From the NCBI GenBank assembly GCA_964399345.1, contig CAYNQE010000009.1, positions 1 to 24,580 on the forward strand: 24,580 nt of DNA. The letters are read 5' to 3'. Below the pieces are notes generated by a model. The model was given only the letters and a program-made list of their open reading frames with translations, was not told the DNA's origin and made no database searches. Within the stretch, counting starts at the first letter, position 1. Each line of letters opens with the position of its first letter. Positions 15,174-22,245 of the stretch are shown in pieces. The position numbers and the translations under genes were made by a program. The DNA comes from UBA2100 sp964399345 (lineage in GTDB: Bacteria; Patescibacteriota; Minisyncoccia; Phycocordibacterales; UBA2100).

Positions 15174-16039
15174 AAATTAGAGTTGTTAAGTATAAAATAA
15201 ATATTTATCTGGCTGTAAGCTACTTTGATTGCATCTTCTCCTTCAAAAAAGTCTCTCGTCATAACAAGAGTACTCACTGGATCTGAATCTCCATCACTCA
15301 TGGAAGAAAGTATTCGTGAAAATGTCTCAAAACTATTAATAAGATCTAAATGCTCAACTACAGCGTCTTTTGGGACTTCTATTTCAAGAAGAGTGTCTGC
15401 GATATCTTTGTAGACAACGGAAGCATCTAATAATTTTTCAAAATCCTCCGTAGACCCCTCTTCAATTGCACGCCCGTATGTAGCCAGCTCGTACTCTGCA
15501 ACTTCTAAAACAGGTTCTATTGCGGAGTTAAAATCGGAAGCATATGTAGTCGACGATGAAGAGTCGGAAGTAAGAATATCGTTCCTGGTGTAGACAGGAG
15601 TGTATCTAGTTGCAAATTGTTCGTTTGCAGCTTGTGCTATAACAAAACCAAATGCGTCTTCATCAAAAGTTTCTTGCTCCTTAGTTTGAACGTATGAGGA
15701 AAAGATTTGCTTAGTAAGTGTTTGTGTTGCAGAAAGGCTTTCATCTACTTCTTCAATTGTCAGAGCCTCAACTTCTTCTCCATCACTTATACCATCTCCG
15801 TTTGAGTCTGGATTATTAGGATCAGTTCCTAAAAGAATCTCTTGCCAGTCTCGAACACCGTCATTATCAGTATCTAGAGTGTACTCATTCTCTTCTAGTA
15901 CAGCAGAAATCTCTACTACAGAATAGTTGTTCAATTCGGGATTAAAGTAAGGACTTTTCCATCCAGCGTATGCTAAAACAACAGCACTAAATACCACTGC
16001 AACTACTATTTTGTCGCTAGCTTTTATTTTATTAGACAC
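15170..16039 (-). CDS. Membrane-anchored protein with calcium-loop (thrombospondin-3-like) repeats
   Basis: The 289-residue product has a short cytoplasmic N-terminus, one membrane helix (about 11-27, VVAVVFSAVVLAYAGW) and then two DxDxDG-type calcium loops, DTDNDGVRDWQEILLGTD and DSNGDGISDGEEV (about 56-90). These are typical of thrombospondin type-3/EF-hand-like surface spacers. A helical C-terminal domain of about 190 residues follows. It opens the T4SS operon. The GTG at 16039 is chosen over a GTG at 16069, because an extended -10 (TGCTATACT) lies between them and ends six bases before the downstream GTG; the upstream start would precede the transcript. The helical part resembles that of the next gene upstream. 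The overlap of four bases with the following gene implies translational coupling. Confidence 0.65.
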   Translation of the reverse strand: MSNKIKASDKIVVAVVFSAVVLAYAGWKSPYFNPELNNYSVVEISAVLEENEYTLDTDNDGVRDWQEILLGTDPNNPDSNGDGISDGEEVEALTIEEVDESLSATQTLTKQIFSSYVQTKEQETFDEDAFGFVIAQAANEQFATRYTPVYTRNDILTSDSSSSTTYASDFNSAIEPVLEVAEYELATYGRAIEEGSTEDFEKLLDASVVYKDIADTLLEIEVPKDAVVEHLDLINSFETFSRILSSMSDGDSDPVSTLVMTRDFFEGEDAIKVAYSQINIYFILNNSNL

Positions 16040-16045
16040 GGATAC

Positions 16046-16054
16046 AGTATAGCA
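16046..16054 (-). promoter_or_regulatory. Extended -10 promoter of the T4SS operon
   Basis: Minus-strand TGCTATACT (an extended -10, TGnTATAAT-like) ends exactly 6 bases before the GTG at 16039. No -35 is evident, as is usual for extended -10 promoters. It is the best candidate for the main T4SS promoter, and it decides the start codon of the first gene. Confidence 0.6.
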
Positions 16055-16090
16055 ATCTATACACTTCACTTTTGTGCCTTTGTGGACAGT

Positions 16091-16903
16091 CTATAGAGAA
16101 GAGGGTTTAAAAGAAAACATCGCTCCTGGTTCGTGGTTTTCAAAAACTACACCGTTTGCTCCAAAGAGAGAAATTAGAAGAAGCTGTGCTTTCACAACAT
16201 CCTCAGATGACTTGTTATACGTAAGTAGGCTCTCTAGAAGTTCCTCATCGTTTTTTGCAAACGATAAAGCCCACAAAAGCTCCCCCACCGACTGGTATGA
16301 ACTCGCTAACTTACTATTAATAGACGATGTTTGTTCTGTAGCTTCGATCTTTGCTACATTTTTTGAAAGAGACAGGTAGTTATCGGACAAATTCTTAAGT
16401 CGTACTGTATTAGAGCGGTCTTCAAAAAACTCAGAAAGCATTTCTGTTTGTCCGGAGTTAGATAAAGTAAAATTATTCAAAATACCTCCAAGTGTATTAC
16501 CGTAAACATGCAAAGCCTCTTGTTTAGGTGTTAAAACAGCTACATTATCGTAGGAAGAATTATCGTTTGAGTATCCCCCAAGCCAAATAAGGTCACTGTA
16601 ATCAACACTCAGAGGCTTGGTAACACTATTTGTAAGTACGGAGAATACTTTTCTAGGTTCCTCTTTTAAAATAGGGGTAACATTTTGTTGTGTACTTGTA
16701 TTAACCAAGGAATCCCATCCAAAAAACAATTTAGTCTCTTGAGGAGTGTTAGATCCAGGGGCCTTTAAGCTCTGGTAAGAGCTATTTGGAGTTGAAAATG
16801 TAGATAAAGTGCCTTCTTCTTTATTAGCAATACCATCAACACCCACCAAAAAGAAAAGAAGCAGTATAAAAAAGGCGATTATTAAAGGAATTAAGTACTT
16901 CAT
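16091..16903 (-). CDS. Uncharacterised membrane-anchored helical protein
   Basis: The 270-residue product has a strong N-terminal membrane helix (MKYLIPLIIAFFILLLFFLV). A Ser/Asn/Thr-rich linker follows to about residue 120, then a helical domain to the C-terminus (SLSKNVAKIEATEQTSSINS, then GELLWALSFAKNDEELLESL). The helical part shares spacing and residue pattern with the C-terminal half of the Ca-loop protein encoded just downstream, suggesting related domains. The ATG at 16903 is chosen over an upstream GTG/ATA region at 16918, because TATACT ends six bases before it. It is transcribed divergently from a small secreted-protein gene, with only 47 bases between the two start codons. Its co-orientation with the T4SS locus suggests it belongs to that system. 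No family is recognised. Confidence 0.6.
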   Translation of the reverse strand: MKYLIPLIIAFFILLLFFLVGVDGIANKEEGTLSTFSTPNSSYQSLKAPGSNTPQETKLFFGWDSLVNTSTQQNVTPILKEEPRKVFSVLTNSVTKPLSVDYSDLIWLGGYSNDNSSYDNVAVLTPKQEALHVYGNTLGGILNNFTLSNSGQTEMLSEFFEDRSNTVRLKNLSDNYLSLSKNVAKIEATEQTSSINSKLASSYQSVGELLWALSFAKNDEELLESLLTYNKSSEDVVKAQLLLISLFGANGVVFENHEPGAMFSFKPSSL

Positions 16904-16909
16904 GTGAAT

Positions 16910-16915
16910 AGTATA
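16910..16915 (-). promoter_or_regulatory. -10 element of the divergent pair (minus side)
   Basis: Minus-strand TATACT ends exactly 6 bases before the ATG at 16903 and has a TG immediately upstream. No -35 match is seen. It is back-to-back with the plus-strand promoter at 16936-16944. Confidence 0.55.
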
Positions 16916-16935
16916 CATGAGAGTGTTTAACTGCG

Positions 16936-16944
16936 TGATATAGT
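16936..16944 (+). promoter_or_regulatory. Extended -10 of the divergent pair (plus side)
   Basis: TGATATAGT, an extended -10, ends exactly 6 bases before the ATG at 16951. It argues against the GTG at 16945, which would lie upstream of the transcript start. Confidence 0.6.
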
Positions 16945-16950
16945 GTGGGC

Positions 16951-17301
16951 ATGAGACGATCTAAACATATTTCAGCAATAGTTATAATTGCAATGCTTGC
17001 AGCAATAGGTTTAGTCCTTCTAACATACGCCCAAAAAAGTGAGGCCTTTATCTGGGGCGGACAATTTCAAACAGTAATACCTTGCTTTAACGGAGTTGTT
17101 TGGGCAAGAACAGGCCCACCACTTGGTGGAGATTTCATTTGGACACCAGGAGTTACAAGAACATTTGATTACGGACCACCAGCTCACGCAGGACAATATG
17201 GATTGGGTCTTGCTGCCCCGCCGTACTTTTGCATAGTATCTCCCTTCCCTGTAATAGTTCTTCCGGGAATTATTATGACTATGCTAGGGACGAGTAAATA
17301 G
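16951..17301 (+). CDS. Small secreted or anchored protein, unknown
   Basis: The 116-residue product has a basic N-terminus and a hydrophobic helix (about 8-27, AIVIIAMLAAIGLVLLTYAQ) that can act as signal peptide or anchor. The short exported part is rich in Gly, Pro and aromatics (FIWGGQF, TGPPLGGDFIWTPG, DYGPPAHAGQYGLG). Two cysteines (45 and 94) could form a disulfide, and a second hydrophobic stretch spans about 95-111. No family is recognised. Its 3' end overlaps the convergent rsmA gene by 23 bases, so no terminator separates them. The start is set by the extended -10 six bases upstream. It is the only plus-strand gene between jag and the peptidase. Confidence 0.6.
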   Translation: MRRSKHISAIVIIAMLAAIGLVLLTYAQKSEAFIWGGQFQTVIPCFNGVVWARTGPPLGGDFIWTPGVTRTFDYGPPAHAGQYGLGLAAPPYFCIVSPFPVIVLPGIIMTMLGTSK

Positions 17302-18046
17302 TTTTCCACTCCTCAAGAGAAATATCCTCAGCCCGTAGGTTTATAAAACCTACCAAGGATTTTTCTAAAGAAGTCTTTGAACCGAAAACAGAAAGGTTGT
17401 TTATGAGTTTTTTACGTTTGCTACTGAATCCTGCTTTAATTAATTTAAAAAATCGCTCTTCACTCATTTCATCAAAGAAATTTTTGGAAATGTTTGATAT
17501 ATGAAGTACTGCTGAGTCTACTTTTGGCTTTGGCGTGAAATATCTAGCAGGAACTGACGTTATATAGAAAGGTTTTCCGTAGGCTTTTATTGAAAGACTG
17601 AGAATTGTTTCTTTTTTACTCTTTGCGATACGTTCTGCAACTTCTTTTTGAACCAAAACAGTTACACTAGAAGGTTGATAGTCGGAAGAGAGAAATCTTC
17701 TAAGAATCTCCCCTGTTATATAATATGGAATGTTTGCAACCAACTTATACTCCCCCTTAAGGTAGTTTTTAATATTTAAATCAAGAACATCCCCTTCAAT
17801 TAATGTTAATTGTTTAGACAAAATCTCCTTTACAAATTTTTCATTCAAAACCTCTATCATGTCTGGATCAGTTTCAATGGCTACAACTTTAGCCCCGGTT
17901 TCGAGAAGTACATTAGTTAGGACTCCCTTCCCCGGGCCGATTTCAAGAACCGCATCTCCTTTAACGACTGATGCTGCTTTAATAATGTCAGAAAGAACCT
18001 TCTTGGAGGTAAGAAAGTGTTGTCCTAAGTGTTTTTTAGCTTTCAT
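17279..18046 (-). CDS. rsmA: 16S rRNA (adenine1518-N6/adenine1519-N6)-dimethyltransferase RsmA (KsgA)
   Basis: This 255-residue protein begins with the family signature KKHLGQHFL. It contains SAM-binding motif I, VLEIGPGKGVLT (about 33-44), the acidic strand VVAIETD (54-60), EGDVLDL (84-90) and the catalytic NIPYYIT (105-111, the N-[IL]-P-Y-Y motif). C-terminal PRYFTPKPKVDSAV-type sequence (here ARYFTPKPKVDSAV) is also present. It dimethylates two adjacent adenines near the 3' end of 16S rRNA in late 30S assembly. It starts in the stop of the DUF1653 gene (ATGA overlap) and follows the helicase, forming a uvrD-DUF1653-rsmA unit. Length and motifs are normal. Confidence 0.95.
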   Translation of the reverse strand: MKAKKHLGQHFLTSKKVLSDIIKAASVVKGDAVLEIGPGKGVLTNVLLETGAKVVAIETDPDMIEVLNEKFVKEILSKQLTLIEGDVLDLNIKNYLKGEYKLVANIPYYITGEILRRFLSSDYQPSSVTVLVQKEVAERIAKSKKETILSLSIKAYGKPFYITSVPARYFTPKPKVDSAVLHISNISKNFFDEMSEERFFKLIKAGFSSKRKKLINNLSVFGSKTSLEKSLVGFINLRAEDISLEEWKTIYSSLA

Positions 18047-18234
18047 ATTTTTTTAAAGCGAGGAAATGTTTCTCCGTCCCTAGTAACTTCGTCCGTAAAA
18101 AGCTCAAGAGGGCGAACCCACAAGCCACTATCTCCTTTGTACACAACAAATTCTTTTAAGTCTTCGCTGTGACGACCAACTCCTATGACTTCATACTCGC
18201 CTCCTTTAAAGTGTTTGTATTTTCCTAGCTCCAT
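18043..18234 (-). CDS. DUF1653 family protein
   Basis: The 63-residue product is a full-length DUF1653 domain. It has GKYKHFKGGEYEVIGVGRHS at the N-terminus, the central EFVVYKGDSGLWVRPLELF and the C-terminal PRFKKI. The family is a small beta-barrel-like domain of unknown biochemical function, widespread in bacteria and common in CPR genomes. Here it is sandwiched between the helicase (stop one base before its ATG) and rsmA (ATGA overlap), so all three are almost certainly co-transcribed. The family call is confident; the function is unknown. Confidence 0.88.
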   Translation of the reverse strand: MELGKYKHFKGGEYEVIGVGRHSEDLKEFVVYKGDSGLWVRPLELFTDEVTRDGETFPRFKKI

Positions 18235-18235
18235 A

Positions 18236-20896
18236 TTAGTAGTCTATCAGATCGATCTTCCTTTCGTGAGGGGAAGTATATTGATTTAGTATTTCTATTA
18301 AATCTTCTCCAATATCTTCAAGAAAATGAGAAGCCGTTTGTATTGATTGTGTTCCGAATATTGTACGCACCATTGAATACGTTAGGACGACCCTCTTTCT
18401 TGCCCTTGTGAGGGCCACATAGAATAATCTCCTCTCTTCCTCGTCATCAGTGTCTTCTCCAAGTTTTTCGTGCGGAAATAATCCTTCTTCAAGACCTGTT
18501 ACAAAAACATTATCAAACTCCAACCCCTTTGATGCGTGCACGGTCATTAATTTAACCGCGTTATGGTTTTTCTCTAAGGAGTCTTGGTCAGTTGCAAGGG
18601 CAGCGTCTTCCAACAGTCTCTCAATTCCATCTTCGGGTTCTAGTTCATCGTATTTTGACGCCAGTGTTGCGAGTTCCTTTATGTTCTCTAGTCGTTCCTG
18701 TTCTTCTGAATCTCCCCCTTTTAATTTAACTTCCAAACCACTTTTCATTAGCGCAAATCTAATTGTCTCAGAGGGTTTCTCAGTTTTTGCAACTTTAGCA
18801 ATTGATGAGAGAACATTTTTGAAATCACTCACTTTTTTCTGTGCGGCTGGTGAAAGATCACTTTCTTGTCCGAGGAACATCTTGCTCAATGTCATCTTCC
18901 CTATTCCTCTTGGAGGAGTGCTTACAATTCGTGCAATGTCTCCTTCAGAATTCGGATTAAGGGCGGCACGAATGTAGCTGATAACATCTTTAACCTCTTT
19001 TCTATCAAAGAAACGAGTTCCCAGAACCTGATATGGAACACCTGAGTACATAAATGCTTGCTCTAGCACCCGGGATTGGAAGTTTGCTCGGTAGAGTACT
19101 GCTATTTCTCTTGGGGGTGCTCCGTTGTCGATAAGTTCTTGTGCTTTTTCTACTATAAAACGAGCCTCATCATCTTGAGTGTAGGCGCTATATAGGCCAA
19201 GAAGCTCTCCCGCTCTATTTTCTGTAAAGAGAGTTTTGTCTTTCCTTCTGACATTCTTTTCTATAATGTTGTTTGCAGCTGAAAGTATATTTTTTGTTGA
19301 ACGGTAGTTTTCCTCCAGTAGGATAAGAGTAGTTTTAGGAAATTCTTCTTCAAAGGTTAGAAGGTTTCCAATGTTTGCTCCGCGCCAAGCATATATTGAG
19401 TTATGAGTAACTATATCGTTTGCTATAAAATTATGAGTGTTTTTAACGTCTATGTCGTAAACCGTAGTCGTTTCCTTTATATAGTCTATAGTTTTTATTA
19501 AATCCCAGTTTCCGTCTTTATCACATACAACCATTCCTGGTATCAAAGATGAGGCAGGCAAGAATTTTAAGGAGTTTTTACTGCGTATTACCTTGGTTGT
19601 GTTTCCAACTCTGGCGTACGAAATGATCTGGGAATCTGGAAAAACCTTTTTTATTTGTTCTGCTATTGAGTAAACTGATCTCCAATCTTTGCCGCAGGTT
19701 TCAAATCGCCAGCTCTCGGACCCCTTTTTTGCAGATCTTACTGAAAGACCAAGAGACTCTAATATTTTTTTAGCACCTTCATTATTACCAGCCATACTTA
19801 TTCTATGCATAGGAGTTTTGCCTCTTTTGTCGCCACATAATGTTATACGGATATTTTGACGGTTGCTGTCTCTTGATTGAGGGGTTGTTTTTAAATGAAA
19901 ATCAGCGAAGTGAATGTGCTCAGGTGTACTTGTTAATGTGTTTCCATTTTCTGTTCTTATACGCACCAAGTCACCCTTGTTCTTTTTTGAAAATATTCTG
20001 GTTACTTCTGATGCTTCAAAGCGTCCAGACCCAAAATTTGAGAGAACAGCATCCCCTTTCTTAATTTTTTCGATGGATTTCTTTGTTCCATCGAACAGTG
20101 TGATTTTTGTTCCTTTGGCGAGGCACTGGTCGATGTCTCCTACTACGCATATATTATTCTCCTTGTTGGTAAGAAGTTGAGTTATTGAAAATTGAACACG
20201 GTTTGTGTCCTGGTATTCATCAATGTGAACGTAAGACCATCGATTTTGGCAACGCTCCCTCACTTCTTTGTTGTCGCGAAGTAATATATACGTTCGCAGT
20301 AGAAGATCATCAAAGTCCAACGCTCCTTCTTTATCTAATCGCTCTTGGTAGGCATTCCATATTCTACCTACGCTGTGTTTCCATGTGTCGCTGATGTCTG
20401 CACGGAACTCACTTGAGGTTATTCCTTCTGCCTTATACCGTGAGATCGTACTTAATACACTGCGGGGCTCAAATTGTTTAGGGTCCAACCCCATTTGTTT
20501 TATAGAGAGCTTAATAGCGCGCATACTGTCTGATCTATCGAAGACAGAGAAGTGCCTTTTTAGACCTAATTCCTTTGCATTTTCACGAAGCAGAAAAACC
20601 CCTAGTGAGTGAAACGTAGATACGTGCGGATTTGGAAGATCGGAACGAACAGGTCTATTAATATCTTTGTCTTCACTTATTAAATCTAGAACCCTTTCTC
20701 GCATCTCTTTAGCTGCCTTGTTTGTAAAAGTAACAGCCAAAATTTGCTCTGGAGGTACTCCTTTCTTTATCAATTCTAGTATTCTTAAGGTTATAACACG
20801 GGTTTTTCCACTTCCGGCTCCAGCTAGAATCATTAAAGGCCCCTCTTGGTGATTTACAGCAGCTTGTTGTCTTGAATTTAAGTTAAAACCACTCAT
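18236..20896 (-). CDS. uvrD: UvrD/PcrA-type superfamily 1 DNA helicase interrupted by an intein
   Basis: The 886-residue precursor is a 3'-5' SF1A helicase of the UvrD/PcrA/Rep group, acting in repair and replication-fork restart. Walker A is AGAGSGKT at 25-32, motif Ia is AVTFTNKAAKEM, and Walker B is DEYQD at 226-230. Motif III is split as VVGDIDQ (251-257) and SIYAWRGANI (from 500). Motif IV/V VKLMTVHASKGLEF and motif VI FYVALTRARKR are also visible. Residues 258-499 are an intein; after splicing the helicase would be 644 residues, short of the usual 700 or more, mainly by a reduced C-terminal tail. The start is supported by an extended -10 ending seven bases upstream. It heads the uvrD-DUF1653-rsmA unit and is divergent from the M23 peptidase. 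Whether it is nearer UvrD or PcrA cannot be settled here. Confidence 0.93.
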   Translation of the reverse strand: MSGFNLNSRQQAAVNHQEGPLMILAGAGSGKTRVITLRILELIKKGVPPEQILAVTFTNKAAKEMRERVLDLISEDKDINRPVRSDLPNPHVSTFHSLGVFLLRENAKELGLKRHFSVFDRSDSMRAIKLSIKQMGLDPKQFEPRSVLSTISRYKAEGITSSEFRADISDTWKHSVGRIWNAYQERLDKEGALDFDDLLLRTYILLRDNKEVRERCQNRWSYVHIDEYQDTNRVQFSITQLLTNKENNICVVGDIDQCLAKGTKITLFDGTKKSIEKIKKGDAVLSNFGSGRFEASEVTRIFSKKNKGDLVRIRTENGNTLTSTPEHIHFADFHLKTTPQSRDSNRQNIRITLCGDKRGKTPMHRISMAGNNEGAKKILESLGLSVRSAKKGSESWRFETCGKDWRSVYSIAEQIKKVFPDSQIISYARVGNTTKVIRSKNSLKFLPASSLIPGMVVCDKDGNWDLIKTIDYIKETTTVYDIDVKNTHNFIANDIVTHNSIYAWRGANIGNLLTFEEEFPKTTLILLEENYRSTKNILSAANNIIEKNVRRKDKTLFTENRAGELLGLYSAYTQDDEARFIVEKAQELIDNGAPPREIAVLYRANFQSRVLEQAFMYSGVPYQVLGTRFFDRKEVKDVISYIRAALNPNSEGDIARIVSTPPRGIGKMTLSKMFLGQESDLSPAAQKKVSDFKNVLSSIAKVAKTEKPSETIRFALMKSGLEVKLKGGDSEEQERLENIKELATLASKYDELEPEDGIERLLEDAALATDQDSLEKNHNAVKLMTVHASKGLEFDNVFVTGLEEGLFPHEKLGEDTDDEEERRLFYVALTRARKRVVLTYSMVRTIFGTQSIQTASHFLEDIGEDLIEILNQYTSPHERKIDLIDY
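19400..20125 (-). other. Intein (242 residues) in helicase motif III
   Basis: Protein splicing signatures are complete. The first residue is Cys258, in block A CLAKGTKITLFDG. Block B is LTSTPEHIHF, with the Thr-x-x-His at 324-327. Block F is VYDIDVKNTHNFIA. Block G is DIVTHN, with penultimate His498, terminal Asn499 and a +1 Ser500 in the extein. Removal joins GDIDQ to SIYAWRG and restores motif III of the helicase. The central part, about residues 335-455, is larger than in a minimal intein, but no clear LAGLIDADG or HNH endonuclease motif is seen. The segment GAKKILESLGLSV and its surroundings could be an endonuclease remnant. Splicing activity is inferred from intact catalytic residues. 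Confidence 0.93.
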
Positions 20897-20903
20897 TTGG
20901 GGA

Positions 20904-20912
20904 ACTATAGCA
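20904..20912 (-). promoter_or_regulatory. Extended -10 promoter of the helicase unit
   Basis: Minus-strand TGCTATAGT ends 7 bases before the helicase ATG at 20896. With no -35 evident it fits an extended -10 promoter and predicts an almost leaderless uvrD-DUF1653-rsmA transcript. Confidence 0.58.
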
Positions 20913-20937
20913 TGTTAAATCTAGGACCCAAAAACCC

Positions 20938-20965
20938 TTGACAAATACCCTATCCCCAGTAGTAT
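20938..20965 (+). promoter_or_regulatory. Promoter of the M23 peptidase
   Basis: A perfect -35 TTGACA (20938-20943), a 16-base spacer and TAGTAT (20960-20965) predict a start near 20972. The peptidase ATG is at 21132, leaving a leader of about 160 bases, in contrast to the very short leaders elsewhere in the window. Confidence 0.65.
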
Positions 20966-20972
20966 TTCAGGA

Positions 20973-21126
20973 CTATTGCGCAGTTGTGCGTAGTGGGTAG
21001 AGTGTTTATAAGGGATATATTTACTTATCTGGAAACCCTTCCATATATTCGTATATGGGCACATAATTAGACTTATCATATCTAACGATCAGGATTCTGA
21101 ACCCTCTTTACGCCAAGGCGTGAAAG
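20973..21126 (+). promoter_or_regulatory. Candidate structured 5' leader of the M23 peptidase gene
   Basis: Three local hairpins are visible. A 10-pair stem with wobbles around GTTG spans 20973-20996 (CTATTGCGCA with TGCGTAGTGG). A 7-pair stem with a TTCG tetraloop spans 21041-21058 (CCATATA/TATATGG). ACGCC/GGCGT with flanking CTTT/AAAG spans about 21106-21126, right before the start codon. AAGGG (21010-21014) can pair with CCCTT (21036-21040). No known riboswitch consensus is recognised and no Shine-Dalgarno is seen. It could be a regulatory leader or a small RNA. Confidence 0.45.
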
Positions 21127-21131
21127 ATCAG

Positions 21132-22199
21132 ATGAAACAAATACCATCTGCAATATGGCGTAGCGCCGTATCAGTCTTAATGTTGGTATCACTCATATTC
21201 CCCGCTGGAGTACACGCCGGGTTCTTTACTGGTGTCTTTGCTGCTCTATCATCTAATACTGTTGCATACACTACTGTGGAACAAGTTGAGTATAACTCTC
21301 AGAATATCCCACTACCTCAAGCTGCTAAAAACATAGATCCAAACCCTTCAAAAGGAGGGGGTGATATTACAATTGTTAACGATTCTGCACTACTTCCCTC
21401 ATCAGGACCAGTAGGGTCATCCGCCGATGTTGAAGAGGGAGTTTCTAACAGAAGCGGAGGACAAATTAGTATCTATATTGTTCGCCCAGGAGATACTCTG
21501 GGAGACATTGCCGAGATGTTTGATGTTTCAATAAATACAATTAGGTGGGGTAACGATATCTCCCGAACTCAATCAATTCAACCAGGACAAGAATTGATAA
21601 TTCTTCCGGTGACCGGTATTAAATATACTGTTAAAAAGGGAGGAACACTTAGAGACATTATTGAAAAACATGGAGGAGATATTACTGAGGCCGTTGCCTA
21701 CAATGGTTACGGAGCAGACGAGCGCCTAGACGCAGGAGTTGAGGTAATTATTCCAGATGGAGAACTAGCAACCCCTAAGGCTGCTGTAAGTGTTGCAAAA
21801 AGCAGGTACTCTCGAGGCTCAGCTACAGCAAGAGGAACAAACGTTCCTTCGTATAGTGGGTACTACATACGACCTCTTGCAGGGGGAACAAAAACCCAGG
21901 GTATACACGGATACAATGCCGTGGATATCGCAGCACCTTCTGGTACATCAATACTGGCATCAGCCGCTGGTAAGGTTATTATCTCTAAGAACAGTGGTTG
22001 GAACGGTGGTTATGGTAAATATATCGTAATAGAACACTCAAATGGTACACAGACCCTATACTCACATAATTCTAGAAACATAGTATTCAGTGGGCAAAAC
22101 CTTGTTCAAGGACAGGTAATTGGTTACGTAGGATCAACCGGTCGTTCAACCGGTTCACATGTTCACTTTGAGATTCGTGGAGCGAAAAATCCGTTCTAA
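21132..22199 (+). CDS. LysM-domain M23 family peptidoglycan endopeptidase
   Basis: The 355-residue product has a signal peptide (about 1-30, ending PAGVHAG). A Ser/Gly/Asn-rich linker follows, then two LysM domains at about 114-159 (IVRPGDTLGDIAEMFDVS) and 164-208 (YTVKKGGTLRDIIEKHGGD), which bind peptidoglycan. A C-terminal M23 domain has the zinc ligands His259 and Asp265 (IHGYNAVDIA) and the HVHFEI motif with His345, plus a YSHN segment near 312. It should cleave peptide cross-links for cell-wall remodelling, or open the wall for the secretion apparatus. The ATG at 21132 is preferred; a GTG at 21120 would add four residues but lies in a hairpin. It has a consensus promoter and an unusual leader of about 160 bases. 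Confidence 0.92.
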   Translation: MKQIPSAIWRSAVSVLMLVSLIFPAGVHAGFFTGVFAALSSNTVAYTTVEQVEYNSQNIPLPQAAKNIDPNPSKGGGDITIVNDSALLPSSGPVGSSADVEEGVSNRSGGQISIYIVRPGDTLGDIAEMFDVSINTIRWGNDISRTQSIQPGQELIILPVTGIKYTVKKGGTLRDIIEKHGGDITEAVAYNGYGADERLDAGVEVIIPDGELATPKAAVSVAKSRYSRGSATARGTNVPSYSGYYIRPLAGGTKTQGIHGYNAVDIAAPSGTSILASAAGKVIISKNSGWNGGYGKYIVIEHSNGTQTLYSHNSRNIVFSGQNLVQGQVIGYVGSTGRSTGSHVHFEIRGAKNPF

Positions 22200-22206
22200 A
22201 TTTTAT

Positions 22207-22241
22207 AAAAAAGCGCCGCCGACTATGCAGTAGTCGGCGGC
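22207..22241 (-). terminator. Strong intrinsic terminator (minus strand; shared by convergent genes)
   Basis: An 11-pair GC-rich stem (GCCGCCGACTA at 22215-22225 with TAGTCGGCGGC at 22231-22241, loop TGCAG) is followed on the minus strand by six T residues (22212-22207). It serves the unknown gene ending at 22246. The plus-strand side has no good T-tract, so it may stop peptidase transcripts less efficiently. Confidence 0.85.
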
Positions 22242-22245
22242 TAAA

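Noticed and set aside
18450..18977. 175-codon plus-strand frame inside the helicase gene
   Set aside because: It is antisense to conserved helicase motifs; its serine-rich composition is typical of a shadow frame.
20973..21126. ydaO/c-di-AMP riboswitch upstream of the cell-wall peptidase
   Set aside because: The context is suggestive, but the conserved GGGGA/CCGGACC-type core of that class is not visible, so no class is assigned.
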